Below are positions 26,082 through 35,819 of a stretch of DNA of 64,000 bases, piece after piece. Source of the DNA: Robertmurraya siralis. GTDB lineage: Bacteria; Bacillota; Bacilli; Bacillales; Cytobacillaceae. Under the pieces are notes generated by a model, which worked only from the letters and a program-made list of their open reading frames with translations, was not told the DNA's origin and ran no database searches. The stretch's first letter is position 1. Every line of letters begins with the position of its first letter. The stretch is taken from assembly GCF_005502275.1 (NCBI RefSeq), contig NZ_SWLZ01000001.1, forward strand, positions 186,001 to 250,000, in the 5' to 3' direction. The position numbers and the translations under genes were made by a program.

Positions 26082-26259
26082 TCAAAAAGTAATTGAAAAG
26101 ATAGTCAGTTTACTAGAAGGACTTGAATATGGGACTGTTCAAATTACTGTTCATGATTCTGAAATTACACAAATTGACCGATTGGAAAAATATCGTCTCC
26201 CACCTCAAGGAAAGATGAGGCAGCAGCCAAATGGAAAAAAGTCAAAACAGAGGTATTAA
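26059..26259 (+). CDS. yezD: YezD family protein (DUF2292)
   Basis: About 66 residues: a helical start (LDQKVIEKIVSLLEGLEYGTVQITVHDSEITQIDRLEKYRL) typical of YezD, then a basic tail rich in Gln and Lys. YezD proteins commonly neighbour sulfur-uptake genes; their molecular role is unknown. It overlaps the end of the Rrf2 gene. An ATG at 26050 abuts GGAAGGAG, so the TTG at 26059, nine bases from that site, is the better start. A terminator-like hairpin follows it. Confidence 0.75.
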   Translation: MPLKGTLDQKVIEKIVSLLEGLEYGTVQITVHDSEITQIDRLEKYRLPPQGKMRQQPNGKKSKQRY

Positions 26260-26288
26260 AATGAATCATACGCCGATCGGACACCCGA

Positions 26289-26348
26289 AGGCCCTTTAGT
26301 TTTCAGTACGTTCATGTACATTTGAAAATTATTGGGGCTTTTTTTATT
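26289..26348 (+). terminator. Imperfect terminator between yezD and the sulfate-binding protein gene
   Basis: AGTTTTCA/TGAAAATT inner stem and GCCC/GGGGC outer pairs, followed by a T-run (CTTTTTTTATTG). It probably reduces read-through, so the ABC genes may have a further promoter in 26350-26480. Confidence 0.6.
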
Positions 26349-26492
26349 GATAGACTGTGTTAAGCAATGGAGTGCATATCCAACGCGATGGAATATGAGG
26401 TCAGATGTTGCAGCCTTATGGACAACATCAGCATAACACATCGTCTATTGAAAAGCCCTAACGAGTATAAGAGTGAAAGGGAGAGTAAGGGA

Positions 26493-27524
26493 ATGAAGAA
26501 AATACTTGTCAGCGTATATTTATCAATTTTTCTATTATTAATCGGCGGTTGCGGAAGTGATCCGACTAATTCACAGTCAGAAAATCAAGGTAAAGAAATT
26601 GAATTATTAAATGTTTCGTATGATCCTACAAGAGAGTTGTACGAAGAGTTCAATCAAAGTTTTGCTGAATATTGGGAAAAGGAAACCGGGCAAAAGGTGA
26701 AAATAAACCAATCGCATGGTGGCTCTGGAAAACAATCTCGTTCTGTCATTGATGGGCTAGAGGCGGATGTCGTAACATTGGCACTTGCTTATGATATTGA
26801 TGCTATTGCTGAAGCAGGCAAACTTGCGGATAAGTGGCAGGAAAGATTGGAGCATAATAGCTCTCCTTATACCTCAACCATTGTATTTCTTGTTCGAACA
26901 GGGAACCCGAAAAATATAATAGATTGGGATGACTTGATTAAAGAGGATGTTTCGGTTATTACCCCGAATCCGAAAACATCTGGAGGGGCAAGATGGAATT
27001 ATTTAGCAGCATGGGGGTATGCGCTAAAACAAAATAACGGTAATGAAGAAAAAGCAAGGGAGTTTGTACAAAAGTTATTTAAAAATGTGCCTGTTCTAGA
27101 TTCAGGCGCACGGGGAGCAACGACTACATTTGTTGAAAGAGAAATTGGTGATGTTTTACTGGCGTGGGAGAATGAAGCTTTTTTAGCATTAAATGAACTT
27201 GGTGAAGATAAGTTTGAAATTGTTATTCCATCTGTAAGTATTTTGGCAGAACCACCTGTAACTATCGTTGATAGTTCGGTGGAAAAACATGGGACGGAAG
27301 AGGTAGCGAAGGCTTATCTTGATTATTTGTATTCAGATGCTGGACAGGAGATCGCCGCTAAAAACTATTATCGGCCAAGGTCAGAAGAAGTGGTTGAAAA
27401 ATATGAAGATCAGTTCCCCAAAATTGAGCTTTTTACAATTGATGAACAATTTGGTGGTTGGCAAAATGCTCAACAAACTCATTTTGCAGATGGAGGAATT
27501 TTCGATCAAATTTATCAACCATAA
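26493..27524 (+). CDS. Sulfate/thiosulfate-binding lipoprotein (Sbp/CysP type)
   Basis: 343 residues. A signal peptide ends in a lipobox (IGGCGS), followed by the sulfate-binding fold: [77 protein letters not shown] and [19 protein letters not shown]. These are the hallmarks of CysP/Sbp. It captures sulfate or thiosulfate for the CysT-CysW-CysA importer encoded next. The frame is open back to 26367, but only this ATG gives a signal peptide; AAGGGAG lies upstream. Confidence 0.93.
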   Translation: MKKILVSVYLSIFLLLIGGCGSDPTNSQSENQGKEIELLNVSYDPTRELYEEFNQSFAEYWEKETGQKVKINQSHGGSGKQSRSVIDGLEADVVTLALAYDIDAIAEAGKLADKWQERLEHNSSPYTSTIVFLVRTGNPKNIIDWDDLIKEDVSVITPNPKTSGGARWNYLAAWGYALKQNNGNEEKAREFVQKLFKNVPVLDSGARGATTTFVEREIGDVLLAWENEAFLALNELGEDKFEIVIPSVSILAEPPVTIVDSSVEKHGTEEVAKAYLDYLYSDAGQEIAAKNYYRPRSEEVVEKYEDQFPKIELFTIDEQFGGWQNAQQTHFADGGIFDQIYQP

Positions 27525-27542
27525 AGAAGGAGCGGGGAGTCC

Positions 27543-28382
27543 GTGTTTAAGAAGAAAAAACGCCATCATCAAGTTTTGCCCGCTTTCGGGTTGTCGATGG
27601 GTTATACGCTTGTCTATTTAAGTCTGATCGTTCTCATTCCGATCGCTTTTCTATTCATAAAAGCAGCGGCAATCAGCTGGGATGATTTTTGGAGCATTAT
27701 TACGGATCGAAGAGTGTTGGCCTCCTTTCAACTAACCTTTTCTACCTCTTTTATGGCAGCTTTCATTAATGCGATATTTGGAACGCTAATAGCTTGGATT
27801 CTGGCAAAATATCAATTTACTGGCAAAAAAATCGTTGATGCAATCGTTGATTTGCCTTTTGCATTGCCAACTGCTGTGGCAGGCATTGCTTTAACAACGC
27901 TTTATGCTCCAAACGGATGGATCGGTCGATTCTTTGAAGCACTCGGAATAAAGGTTGCTTTCACACCACTTGGTATTATGATTGCATTAATCTTTATTGG
28001 ACTGCCATTTGTCGTTCGGTCAGTACAGCCGGTATTGCAGGAGTTGGATCAACAGTATGAAGAAGCTGCTTCAACCCTTGGAGCCAATTCTTTGCAAATA
28101 TTCATGAAAATTATTTTACCAACCATTTTTCCAGCTATTTTGACAGGCTTTTCGTTAGCTTTCGCCCGCGCATTGGGAGAATATGGTTCGGTCGTCTTTA
28201 TATCAGGAAATATGCCGTTGAAGACAGAAATTGTACCTTTATTAATTGTCACTAAGCTGGAGCAGTTTGATTATGTTGGAGCCGCTGCGGTTGCAGCCGT
28301 TATGCTTGTTATTTCCTTTATTCTCTTATTTTTAATTAACTTCTGGCAGTGGAGAATATCGAAGAAGTACGAAACGGTTTAG
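27543..28382 (+). CDS. cysT: Sulfate ABC transporter permease CysT
   Basis: 279 residues with six likely helices and the permease motif (EEAASTLGANSLQIFMKIILPTIFPAIL). DLPFALPTAVAGIALTTLYAPNGWIG and FARALGEYGSVVFISGNMPLKTEI are specific to sulfate permeases. The GTG start is preceded by AAGGAGCGGGG and lies 18 bases after the binding-protein gene. It pairs with CysW, 13 bases downstream. Confidence 0.94.
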   Translation: MFKKKKRHHQVLPAFGLSMGYTLVYLSLIVLIPIAFLFIKAAAISWDDFWSIITDRRVLASFQLTFSTSFMAAFINAIFGTLIAWILAKYQFTGKKIVDAIVDLPFALPTAVAGIALTTLYAPNGWIGRFFEALGIKVAFTPLGIMIALIFIGLPFVVRSVQPVLQELDQQYEEAASTLGANSLQIFMKIILPTIFPAILTGFSLAFARALGEYGSVVFISGNMPLKTEIVPLLIVTKLEQFDYVGAAAVAAVMLVISFILLFLINFWQWRISKKYETV

Positions 28383-28395
28383 GAGAGAGTAAAAG

Positions 28396-29238
28396 ATGAA
28401 TAAAATCAAATCACCTTATAAAATTAACCGTCTGAATTTTAATTTCGAAGCTTTTCGGAAAGGGGGATTGATCGGAGTAGCTCTCGCATTTTTAGCTTTG
28501 TTTATTGTTGTTCCATTAATCGCGGTGTTTACTGAAGCTTTTAGCAAAGGAGCAGAGCTGTATTTTGCCTCATTAATGGATCCAGATGCCCGTTCAGCGA
28601 TAAAGCTTACTTTACTGGTTGCTGCAATTGCTGTTCCCCTTAACACTATATTCGGTGTTATAGCTGCTTATGCGATTGCAAAATTTCAATTTAAAGGGAA
28701 GAATTTTCTCATCACACTCATTGATATTCCTTTTGCTGTTTCGCCGGTCATCGCTGGTCTTGTGTTTGTCCTTTTATTTGGTTCACAGGGATTTCTCGGC
28801 CCCTTCCTCGAAGCCAATAATATTAAAATTGTTTTTGCCGTCCCTGGACTTATTTTAGCAACTGTATTTGTTACCTTTCCTTTTGTTGTTAGGGAGTTAA
28901 TTCCTGTTATGCAAGAGCAAGGTACAGATGAAGAACAAGCAGGCCGAATATTAGGAGCGAACGGTTGGCAAATGTTTTTCCGCATTACGCTTCCCAATAT
29001 AAAATGGGGTCTCCTTTATGGGATAATTCTGTGTAATGCCCGGGCGATGGGGGAGTTCGGAGCCGTGTCTGTAGTATCTGGTCATATTAGAGGTTTGACA
29101 AATACAATCCCTCTCCATGTTGAGATTTTATATAATGAATATCAATTCAGTGCTGCATTTGCTGTCGCTTCCATTTTAGCAATGCTAGCGATTGTAACGT
29201 TATTTTTAAAGAGTGTTGTGGAATGGAAAACTAAATAA
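28396..29238 (+). CDS. cysW: Sulfate ABC transporter permease CysW
   Basis: 280 residues, six predicted helices. Landmarks: [28 protein letters not shown]-type segment ([21 protein letters not shown]), the EAA loop ([26 protein letters not shown]), and [20 protein letters not shown], which marks CysW. Ribosome site GGAGAG upstream. It is co-transcribed with cysT and cysA. Confidence 0.94.
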   Translation: MNKIKSPYKINRLNFNFEAFRKGGLIGVALAFLALFIVVPLIAVFTEAFSKGAELYFASLMDPDARSAIKLTLLVAAIAVPLNTIFGVIAAYAIAKFQFKGKNFLITLIDIPFAVSPVIAGLVFVLLFGSQGFLGPFLEANNIKIVFAVPGLILATVFVTFPFVVRELIPVMQEQGTDEEQAGRILGANGWQMFFRITLPNIKWGLLYGIILCNARAMGEFGAVSVVSGHIRGLTNTIPLHVEILYNEYQFSAAFAVASILAMLAIVTLFLKSVVEWKTK

Positions 29239-29269
29239 AGGCAAGAAAATGTTACTGGGGGAAGGTAAA

Positions 29270-30286
29270 ATGGGAATTACAATTGAAAAAGTTTCGAAAA
29301 ACTTTGGAGAATACAAAGCGATAAATAATGTGTACTTGGAAATTCCTTCAGGGGATTTTACTGCTCTTTTAGGTCCCTCTGGCTCGGGAAAAACTACCCT
29401 GCTCAGAATGATTGCCGGCTTGGAAAACTTGGATTCTGGCAGAATATTATTTAACGATACAGATTACACGAATAAAGCGGTGAAAGAGCGGAGAGTCGGT
29501 TTTGTGTTTCAGCATTATGCGCTATTTAAGCATATGTCTGTCTTTGACAATATTGCATTTGGCTTAAAGGTAAAACCACGACATCTTCGCCCAAGCAAAG
29601 AGGAAATAAAAGAGAAGGTATATGATTTATTAAAATTTATCCAACTTGAACATTTGGCAGAGCGCTATCCATCACAAGTGTCTGGAGGTCAAAAGCAAAG
29701 GATTGCATTGGCCCGGGCACTTGCTGTCGAGCCGGACGTTCTCTTGCTTGATGAGCCGTTCGGAGCCTTGGATGCAAAAGTGCGTCAGGAACTTAGGCAC
29801 TGGCTTAGAGAGATTCACGAAAAGTTAAAAATAACGACTATTTTTGTCACTCATGATCAGGAAGAAGCTTTAGAAATGGCTGATACGATTGTTGTCATGA
29901 ATGAGGGGAAAGTGGTACAGACAGGTACACCTGAAGAGGTTTACCGACGTCCGGTGAATGAGTTTGTCTATCGTTTTCTTGGTAGAGTGAATGAGGTTAA
30001 TGGCCGATATATTCGACCGCATGAAGTAAGTTTAAAAAGGGCTCCTCTTGGCGAGAGTTTTCCGGCAAAAGTGGTTCATGTTCACTTTATTGGTTCAACT
30101 GTTCGCATCCAACTAACTCGCCTTGATGAGGATATATTATTTGAGGCAGAGCTTAATGAGGAGAAATATCGTGAAATCGGCCCAATAGCGAAAGGAGAGT
30201 TTGTGTACGCTCAGTTTACTAAACTGGTTGATTTTGATTTTCAGCAAAAAGTGAAGCCGTTACCACAGAAGGAATCTGTTCTCTGA
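29270..30286 (+). CDS. cysA: Sulfate ABC transporter ATP-binding protein CysA
   Basis: 338 residues: Walker [11 protein letters not shown]-loop [12 protein letters not shown], signature [15 protein letters not shown], Walker [13 protein letters not shown]-loop [16 protein letters not shown]-terminal TOBE-type region (about 240-335) begins [12 protein letters not shown]. In-frame ATGs exist further upstream (29213, 29249), but GGGGGAAGG precedes this one, which matches the usual N-terminus ([12 protein letters not shown]). The terminator stem begins inside its last codons. Confidence 0.94.
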   Translation: MGITIEKVSKNFGEYKAINNVYLEIPSGDFTALLGPSGSGKTTLLRMIAGLENLDSGRILFNDTDYTNKAVKERRVGFVFQHYALFKHMSVFDNIAFGLKVKPRHLRPSKEEIKEKVYDLLKFIQLEHLAERYPSQVSGGQKQRIALARALAVEPDVLLLDEPFGALDAKVRQELRHWLREIHEKLKITTIFVTHDQEEALEMADTIVVMNEGKVVQTGTPEEVYRRPVNEFVYRFLGRVNEVNGRYIRPHEVSLKRAPLGESFPAKVVHVHFIGSTVRIQLTRLDEDILFEAELNEEKYREIGPIAKGEFVYAQFTKLVDFDFQQKVKPLPQKESVL

Positions 30287-30306
30287 AGCAGATTCCTTTC
30301 TTTTTT
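30268..30306 (+). terminator. Terminator after cysA
   Basis: AAGGAATCTG (30269-30278) pairs with CAGATTCCTT (30289-30298) and is followed by TCTTTTTT. The cysA stop codon lies within the loop. Confidence 0.88.
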
Positions 30307-30381
30307 AATAGTTGAAATTATCAGACATATTCTATATGATTGAAGGATGACTGAGTATAGGGTTGAATGGAGTGCATAGAG

Positions 30382-31464
30382 ATGAAAGAAATAATAAGGT
30401 GGTATGAGGAACTTCATGTGATTCCAGAGGTTGGCTGGAAGGAATTCAAGACAACAGATAAAATCGCTGCCATTTTGGATGAAATCGGAGTCAGCTACCA
30501 ACGCTTCCCCGACATGACGGGAATTGTTGCCGAGATGGGTCAGGGTGACGAGGTAATAGCCGTTAGGGCTGATATTGATGCTCTTTGGCAAGAGGTAGAT
30601 GGAGTATGGCAAGGGAATCATTCTTGCGGTCATGACGCTAATATTGCAATGGTGTTAGGGGCAATTTTTTCCTTGAAAGACACGGGATTAGCAAAAAAAA
30701 TTCGCTTCATTTTTCAGCCTGCTGAAGAAAAAGGTGAAGGGGCACTGGCGTTGATCGAGAAAGGAGTGATGGATCAAGTCACCCATCTTTTCGGCATTCA
30801 TCTTCGTCCGATTGAGGAATTACCATTAGGAAAGGTTTCCGCATCAATTCGTCATGGTGCCCATGTCGCGCTTATTGGCAAAGTAGAAGGAGTAGATGCT
30901 CATGCAGCACGACCACATCAGGGACAGAATGCTCTTGATGTCATCGCAAGTCTTCATCAATTATTAAAGACAATCTATATCGATCCTTCTGAAGCCTGCT
31001 CGGTTAAGTTAACGAAGGTTATTGCCGGCGGCGAGAGTATCAATATTATTCCGGGTGTAGCGGAGTTTGCTATTGATGTTCGTGCACAGAAGAATGAAGT
31101 TCTTTCAAAAATTTGCACTAAAGTAGAGCAAATAATTGGGAAATTAGAGGCTCTTTTTGAAATGACAATCAATTGGGAGTGGACCGGTTATACTCCAGCA
31201 GCAGAAGTTTCAAAGGAAGCTGAAGAGATTGTGGAAGAAGCAATAAAATCCCTATTTGGTGAGAAAGCATTTGTTCCATTCGTGATTACTCCAGGAGGAG
31301 ATGATTTCCATTTTTACACAATTAAGAGGCCAGATGTAAAGGCTTCAATGATTGGAGTAGGCGCAAACTTAAAGCCCGGACTTCATCATCCAAAAATGTT
31401 TTTTGATAAATCTGCTCTACATCAGGGAGCAAAAATCTTAGCGGAAACACTGCGTCGTGTATAA
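30382..31464 (+). CDS. M20D-type amidohydrolase/aminoacylase
   Basis: 360 residues. Metal-site pattern of the M20D subfamily: AVRADIDAL, NHSCGHDAN (Cys and His ligands), FQPAEEKGEGALALI with the catalytic Glu pair, and the late His in LKPGLHHPKMFF. The dimerisation domain spans about 165-275. The enzyme hydrolyses N-acylated amino acids or related amides. Its place after the sulfate transporter suggests a sulfur-containing substrate (for instance an N-acyl-cysteine derivative), but this is inference. GGAG lies nine bases before this ATG; another ATG at 30367 precedes that site. A terminator separates it from cysA, so it may have its own promoter. Confidence 0.85.
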   Translation: MKEIIRWYEELHVIPEVGWKEFKTTDKIAAILDEIGVSYQRFPDMTGIVAEMGQGDEVIAVRADIDALWQEVDGVWQGNHSCGHDANIAMVLGAIFSLKDTGLAKKIRFIFQPAEEKGEGALALIEKGVMDQVTHLFGIHLRPIEELPLGKVSASIRHGAHVALIGKVEGVDAHAARPHQGQNALDVIASLHQLLKTIYIDPSEACSVKLTKVIAGGESINIIPGVAEFAIDVRAQKNEVLSKICTKVEQIIGKLEALFEMTINWEWTGYTPAAEVSKEAEEIVEEAIKSLFGEKAFVPFVITPGGDDFHFYTIKRPDVKASMIGVGANLKPGLHHPKMFFDKSALHQGAKILAETLRRV

Positions 31465-31566
31465 AGAGTGAGCCAGGGTTTATAAGTTTTTGTTATAAAT
31501 GAGTATAGGACAATATAGGATCATATCAGCTACAGCAGTAGATAATATTTTTAAGGCAATCAAAAG

Positions 31567-31608
31567 AATCAAAGCCTACTAAAAATTCAGTAAGCTTTGA
31601 TTTTTTTA
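31567..31608. terminator. Bidirectional terminator between the amidohydrolase and catalase genes
   Basis: AATCAAAGCCTA pairs with TAAGCTTTGATT (11 of 12), with A-rich and T-rich flanks (TTTTTTTATC). Confidence 0.85.
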
Positions 31609-32460
31609 TCTATTTAGATCGCTAAGACCAGGGCTGTGTTCGTTTGGCATTTCAGGAAGTTGAGGTACCGGATAACCTTGTGGAGGTTCTGTAACAGTCA
31701 GATCTCCGCCATTTCGACTAGGACTTTCACCAGAGAAGATCTCCCCGATTAAAGTACTATCTAATCTAAAATTAAATTGTGCATTATGGAAGCCTGCTTC
31801 TACATATTTTCGGCATTCTGGATATTTGTTAATATCATAATTTGGAACCGGGAACAATTTGGCCCAGTCCACACCGAGTGTTTCTAATGCTTTGGCAAAT
31901 GCATTTTGGTGTGCATTATCACGGACTATTAAGAATGCAAGCGTCTCTCTAAATGTTTTATTTGAACTCATTTCGTATATCCGTGATTTTTGCAGAACAC
32001 CTGTAGACTCAAGTACTAAATTATCAAGCAGGTTACTAATTAAGTTGCCATGGTCGTATACATACGTTCCTTGCCAAGGCAAACCTGAGGCATCAACTGG
32101 TAACGATGCTTGAGCACCAATAATAAAGTGGTGTGGATTTGCATGTTTTACTGCATCATCAAGAGGTGCTGCATCGCTTCCGCTTGCTCCTACCCCTTCA
32201 TCTCCCGCACCATTTAATAATTGGTTAATGGTAGTTTGGACAAGTTCCACGTGAGCAAGCTCTTCTAAAAATATCCCTCTAAGCAAGTCGCGAAACTGTT
32301 TGGCAGGACCGCGGAAGTTTGAGCTCTGGAAAAAGAATTGCATCATGGTTCTCATTTCACCAAAACGACCGCCGAGTATCTCCTGCATGACTTTTGCAGC
32401 AGCTGGATCTGGTTTATCAGGAACAATCATATTAATCAAATCTTCTCTATAAAAGTACAT
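31606..32460 (-). CDS. Manganese catalase family protein
   Basis: 284 residues of the ferritin-like dimanganese catalase family (KatN/YdbD, CotJC relatives). Metal-ligand candidates: Glu35 in FGEMRTMMQF, Glu67/His70 in LEELAHVE, Glu in VLESTGVLQ, and His in RDNAHQNAF. It degrades hydrogen peroxide. The C-terminal tail (from about 245) is Pro/Glu-rich with the repeated PxxPxLPEMPNEHSP type seen in Bacillus members. GAAGGAGGT precedes the start on the reverse strand. Related genes are often expressed under general stress or in spores; no clear alternative-sigma promoter could be identified here. Confidence 0.92.
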   Translation of the reverse strand: MYFYREDLINMIVPDKPDPAAAKVMQEILGGRFGEMRTMMQFFFQSSNFRGPAKQFRDLLRGIFLEELAHVELVQTTINQLLNGAGDEGVGASGSDAAPLDDAVKHANPHHFIIGAQASLPVDASGLPWQGTYVYDHGNLISNLLDNLVLESTGVLQKSRIYEMSSNKTFRETLAFLIVRDNAHQNAFAKALETLGVDWAKLFPVPNYDINKYPECRKYVEAGFHNAQFNFRLDSTLIGEIFSGESPSRNGGDLTVTEPPQGYPVPQLPEMPNEHSPGLSDLNR

Positions 32461-32875
32461 ACGTTTACCTCCTTCAAATGATTTTGTTTTATCTTATGCT
32501 TGAGTATTTGCTCTTACAGGCATTTTGTCGTTCCACATAAAGTCCTTTAAAGTGCGCTTGAATATTACTTATCTGATTCTGCTTAAACTTTTGAGTTCTT
32601 GTTTAGAACCTTATCTATATATTTCACAATGTTCAAAGTTTCCATACCGGACAATTTTGTTTTTCGCATGAGAATTGTCAAAACCGCTCATGGTGTAGCA
32701 TTTAAGTCTTTCTAAATCATAAATTTATTGATCCTTTTAGCGACCGATCACTGAAAAATCCAATACTTTCAAACGTAATCCGATTCCCTATTTTGTAGTT
32801 ACTTGTAACAAATAAATTGACAGCATGTTTTACAAACTCTTAAGTATGATAGTAATAAAAGGGAGAGTGAGCGAC
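32461..32875. other. Intergenic region between divergent catalase and enoyl-CoA hydratase genes
   Basis: About 415 AT-rich bases that must hold both promoters. I did not find a confident sigma-B or sigma-A hexamer pair for the catalase gene and see no RNA element. Confidence 0.4.
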
Positions 32876-33652
32876 ATGGAGAAAATTATGTTTAAAAAGG
32901 AAGAAAAAATTGCTTTTATAACAATTAATCGTCCAAAGAAATTAAATTGCTTCGATTTGGCAGCATTATATGATTTTGAAAAAATAGTCCAGGAAATTAA
33001 AACCAATTCTGATATTCGAATTGTAATTATTACTGGTGCTGGGGATAAAGCGTTTAGTGCGGGAGCCGACTTGAAGGAGAGAAAGCAGTTAAATGAGGAG
33101 CAAGTGCGAATAAATGTCCAAAAGATTCGTGATGTTTTTACACAAATCGAAGAGCTGCCCCAACCGACAATAGCCGCTATAAACGGCTTTGCTTTAGGCG
33201 GAGGGCTTGAATTAGCACTTGCATGTGATTTTCGTTATGCGAGTAGGAATGCCATTCTTGGTTTAACAGAAGTGAGTTGGGCTATTATTCCAGGAGCAGG
33301 TGGAACGCAAAGGTTATCTCGATTAATCGGGGTCTCGAAAGCGAAAGAATTGATTCTTACAGCTCGAAAGATTGATGCCAGTACAGCTTTAGAGCTGGGG
33401 ATTTTGAATAGAGTGGTAGAGCAGAATGAGCTTATCAATAGTGCGATTGATTTAGCTAAAGAAATATTGCAAAATGGACCATTAGCTGTTATTCAGGCAA
33501 AATATGCCATCAATAATGGGAACAATGTCGACTTGAAAACAGGTCTTGAGATGGAGGCGAAAGCATACGAGGCTATCATTTCAACAAAAGATCGAACCGA
33601 AGCTCTTCTGGCATTTAGTGAAGGTCGACAGCCTCAATTTAAAGGAGTATAA
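32876..33652 (+). CDS. Enoyl-CoA hydratase/isomerase family protein
   Basis: 258 residues, the usual crotonase length. The oxyanion-hole motifs are present (FSAGADLKE and ALGGGLELALACDF), and both hydratase glutamates are found at the expected 20-residue spacing (Glu112 in GGGLEL, Glu132 in LTEVSW), followed by PGAGGTQRL. True hydratase activity on enoyl-CoA thioesters is therefore likely. The gene stands alone; no other fatty-acid genes are near. The frame extends back to 32825, but GGGAGAGTGAG precedes this ATG. Confidence 0.9.
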   Translation: MEKIMFKKEEKIAFITINRPKKLNCFDLAALYDFEKIVQEIKTNSDIRIVIITGAGDKAFSAGADLKERKQLNEEQVRINVQKIRDVFTQIEELPQPTIAAINGFALGGGLELALACDFRYASRNAILGLTEVSWAIIPGAGGTQRLSRLIGVSKAKELILTARKIDASTALELGILNRVVEQNELINSAIDLAKEILQNGPLAVIQAKYAINNGNNVDLKTGLEMEAKAYEAIISTKDRTEALLAFSEGRQPQFKGV

Positions 33653-33928
33653 ATTTCAATCAAAATAGATAGTTGTTTTAGTAAGGTGGATGCACAATAA
33701 GCCAATAGACTTCCTTTAAAATGTTACAGTGCCGATTGTTTATTTTTGGTTGACTGCATGAAATTTTTCGCAGTTTTTAACTGTTATGGATCAATTGAGG
33801 CACTCGGATAATCCAAGTCTTGGTATTTGGTGAAATTTGGCGAATGTGTGAAATTTATCATTGCCCATTTTTTTTCTCAATATATACTATTTGGACAATC
33901 TATAATGAAACTTAGGGGAGACACATGT

Positions 33929-35620
33929 ATGAAATTAAAGTTGAAGCTTGGTCCAAAGATTAACTTGATTGTTTTAATTATGATGTTGTTGTTAGCTGTA
34001 GCTGTTGGAGGAGTAGTTGTTCAACAAGTTACCAAGGGAATAAAAGATTTTGCATTGGAAAAGGCGAGGGGAGACCTAAATCTTGGCAAAAGCTATATTG
34101 ATGCTAAATACCCTGGTGATTGGGAAATTAAAGATGGAAATCTTTATAAGGGCCAAACGCAAATCAGTGGGAATTTTGAGATTGTTGATGAAATAGGGAA
34201 ACAAACTGGGGATACGGTGACAATTTTTCAAGGAGACACCCGTGTCGCTACAAATGTTATGATTGACGGTGAAAGGGCTGTTGGTACACAAGTATCTGAA
34301 GAAGTTGCTCAAGCCGTGTTAGAACAAAATAAGGATTTTTTCGGTGAAGCAAATGTAGTAGGTAATAACTATGTAACCGGATACACGCCTATTCATGATA
34401 AAAATGGTGAGACGATTGGAATTTTTTATGTGGGTGCACCACAGGATATTATTGATCATACCCTCGTTGCATTTATGAAAATATTTCTCATCGTTCTTGT
34501 CGTAATGATTGCCCTTTCTATTATTGTTGTTTATCTATTCACTAGAGGATTAACGAAGAGATTATCGGCAATCTCGACCGCTTTGGATGCTGCAAAGCAT
34601 GGTGATTTTACAATAGAAGTTAACGATGGTAAAAGTGATGAACTAAGTGCACTCGCTGATAGCTATAATTCAATGAAGGATAATTTGCGTGTGATGATTG
34701 AAAAGGTAGTGACAAATTCTGAAAAAGTTGCTGCTTCATCTCAGGAATTGACCGCAGGGGCCGAGCAAACAACTGCAGCAACAGAACATATTACACAGAT
34801 CATCCAAGAAGTTGTTGGGGGAGCTGAAAAACAAGCAACTAGTGTAGAAGAGAGTGCTCGTGCGATGGATGAGATAACGATTGGCATTAATAATCTCGCA
34901 GAAACGTCCTCGCTGATCTCTGAATCTACTAAAACGACAAGAGGACATGCACAGCGCGGGGGAGTGCTAATTGATGAGACTGTCGCACAAATGGAAACCA
35001 TTCACGAATCTGTCAATGCAAGTACCGAGGCGGTAAGATTATTAGATGAGCGTTCGAAACAAATAGGAGTGATTACGAATACGATCTCTGAGATTGCCAA
35101 TCAAACCAATTTGTTAGCTTTAAATGCGGCGATAGAAGCTGCGCGTGCCGGTGAGCACGGGAAAGGCTTTGCTGTTGTTGCTGAAGAAGTACAAAAGTTG
35201 GCTGTGCAAGCACAGCAATCTTCGACGCAAATTTCTGAACTGATTTATGCGATTAACAATGATATGGTGGATGCGTTCAAATCAATGAATCAGGTGAATG
35301 AAGATGTTTCCCAAGGGTTGTCAATCGTTGAGAAAACGGAGGTTAGCTTTAAAGAGATCATGAAAGCGATGGAAGAGATGGAAATACAAATTACTGAAGC
35401 GGCAGCAACTGCGGAGCAAATGTCAGCAAGTTCCGAGGAAGTATCTGCCACGTCAGGCGGGATATCGGAAATTGCCCAGCAATCGTTGCATCATACACAG
35501 TCGGTATCTGCTTCAACTGAGGAGCAACTGGCTTCTATGCAACAAATATTGTCAGCAGCCAATTCCCTAAATTCTATTGCTGAACAGCTTCAGGAGACTG
35601 TTGCAGAGTTTAAAATATAA
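33929..35620 (+). CDS. Methyl-accepting chemotaxis protein with extracellular Cache domain
   Basis: 563 residues: first membrane helix about 10-33, an extracellular single-Cache-type domain about 35-190 ([21 protein letters not shown] region, [19 protein letters not shown]), second helix about 192-215, HAMP about 216-270, and a long helical signalling domain. The hairpin tip is the invariant [21 protein letters not shown]. The C-terminus lacks the CheR/CheB-type pentapeptide. It relays an unknown small-molecule signal to CheA/CheW. Upstream codons are open to 33827, but GGGGAG before this ATG and the [12 protein letters not shown] start favour it. A terminator follows. Confidence 0.92.
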   Translation: MKLKLKLGPKINLIVLIMMLLLAVAVGGVVVQQVTKGIKDFALEKARGDLNLGKSYIDAKYPGDWEIKDGNLYKGQTQISGNFEIVDEIGKQTGDTVTIFQGDTRVATNVMIDGERAVGTQVSEEVAQAVLEQNKDFFGEANVVGNNYVTGYTPIHDKNGETIGIFYVGAPQDIIDHTLVAFMKIFLIVLVVMIALSIIVVYLFTRGLTKRLSAISTALDAAKHGDFTIEVNDGKSDELSALADSYNSMKDNLRVMIEKVVTNSEKVAASSQELTAGAEQTTAATEHITQIIQEVVGGAEKQATSVEESARAMDEITIGINNLAETSSLISESTKTTRGHAQRGGVLIDETVAQMETIHESVNASTEAVRLLDERSKQIGVITNTISEIANQTNLLALNAAIEAARAGEHGKGFAVVAEEVQKLAVQAQQSSTQISELIYAINNDMVDAFKSMNQVNEDVSQGLSIVEKTEVSFKEIMKAMEEMEIQITEAAATAEQMSASSEEVSATSGGISEIAQQSLHHTQSVSASTEEQLASMQQILSAANSLNSIAEQLQETVAEFKI

Positions 35621-35644
35621 GGAGCGAATAACAGCATGGACAGT

Positions 35645-35690
35645 AAAACTGCAGGTAAACTTTATAATTGAGTTTGTTAGCAGTTTTTTA
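35645..35690 (+). terminator. Terminator after the chemotaxis receptor gene
   Basis: AACTGC (35647-35652) and AAACT pair with AGTTT and GCAGTT (35680-35685), followed by TTTTAATTT. A tiny frame with a ribosome-like site (35636) lies inside and is taken as incidental. Confidence 0.75.
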
Positions 35691-35774
35691 ATTTGGTTAG
35701 GCAATACGTGAAAATTACAAGAAATTGTTAGAGAATTCAAAGTGCAAGAAACAGTGTTTTGGTTTAATAATTAT

Positions 35775-35815
35775 AAAAGAAACAGCCCAATTGGAAAGTG
35801 GGCTGTTTCTTTAGT
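35775..35815. terminator. Bidirectional terminator at the ilvD end
   Basis: AGAAACAGCCCA (35778-35789) pairs perfectly with TGGGCTGTTTCT (35799-35810); A- and T-runs on both sides. Confidence 0.9.
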
Positions 35816-35819
35816 TTGC

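Noticed and set aside
35636-35671. 11-codon mini-frame with an upstream AAGGAGCG
   Set aside because: It lies within the stem of the chemotaxis-gene terminator, so the ribosome-like site is likely incidental.
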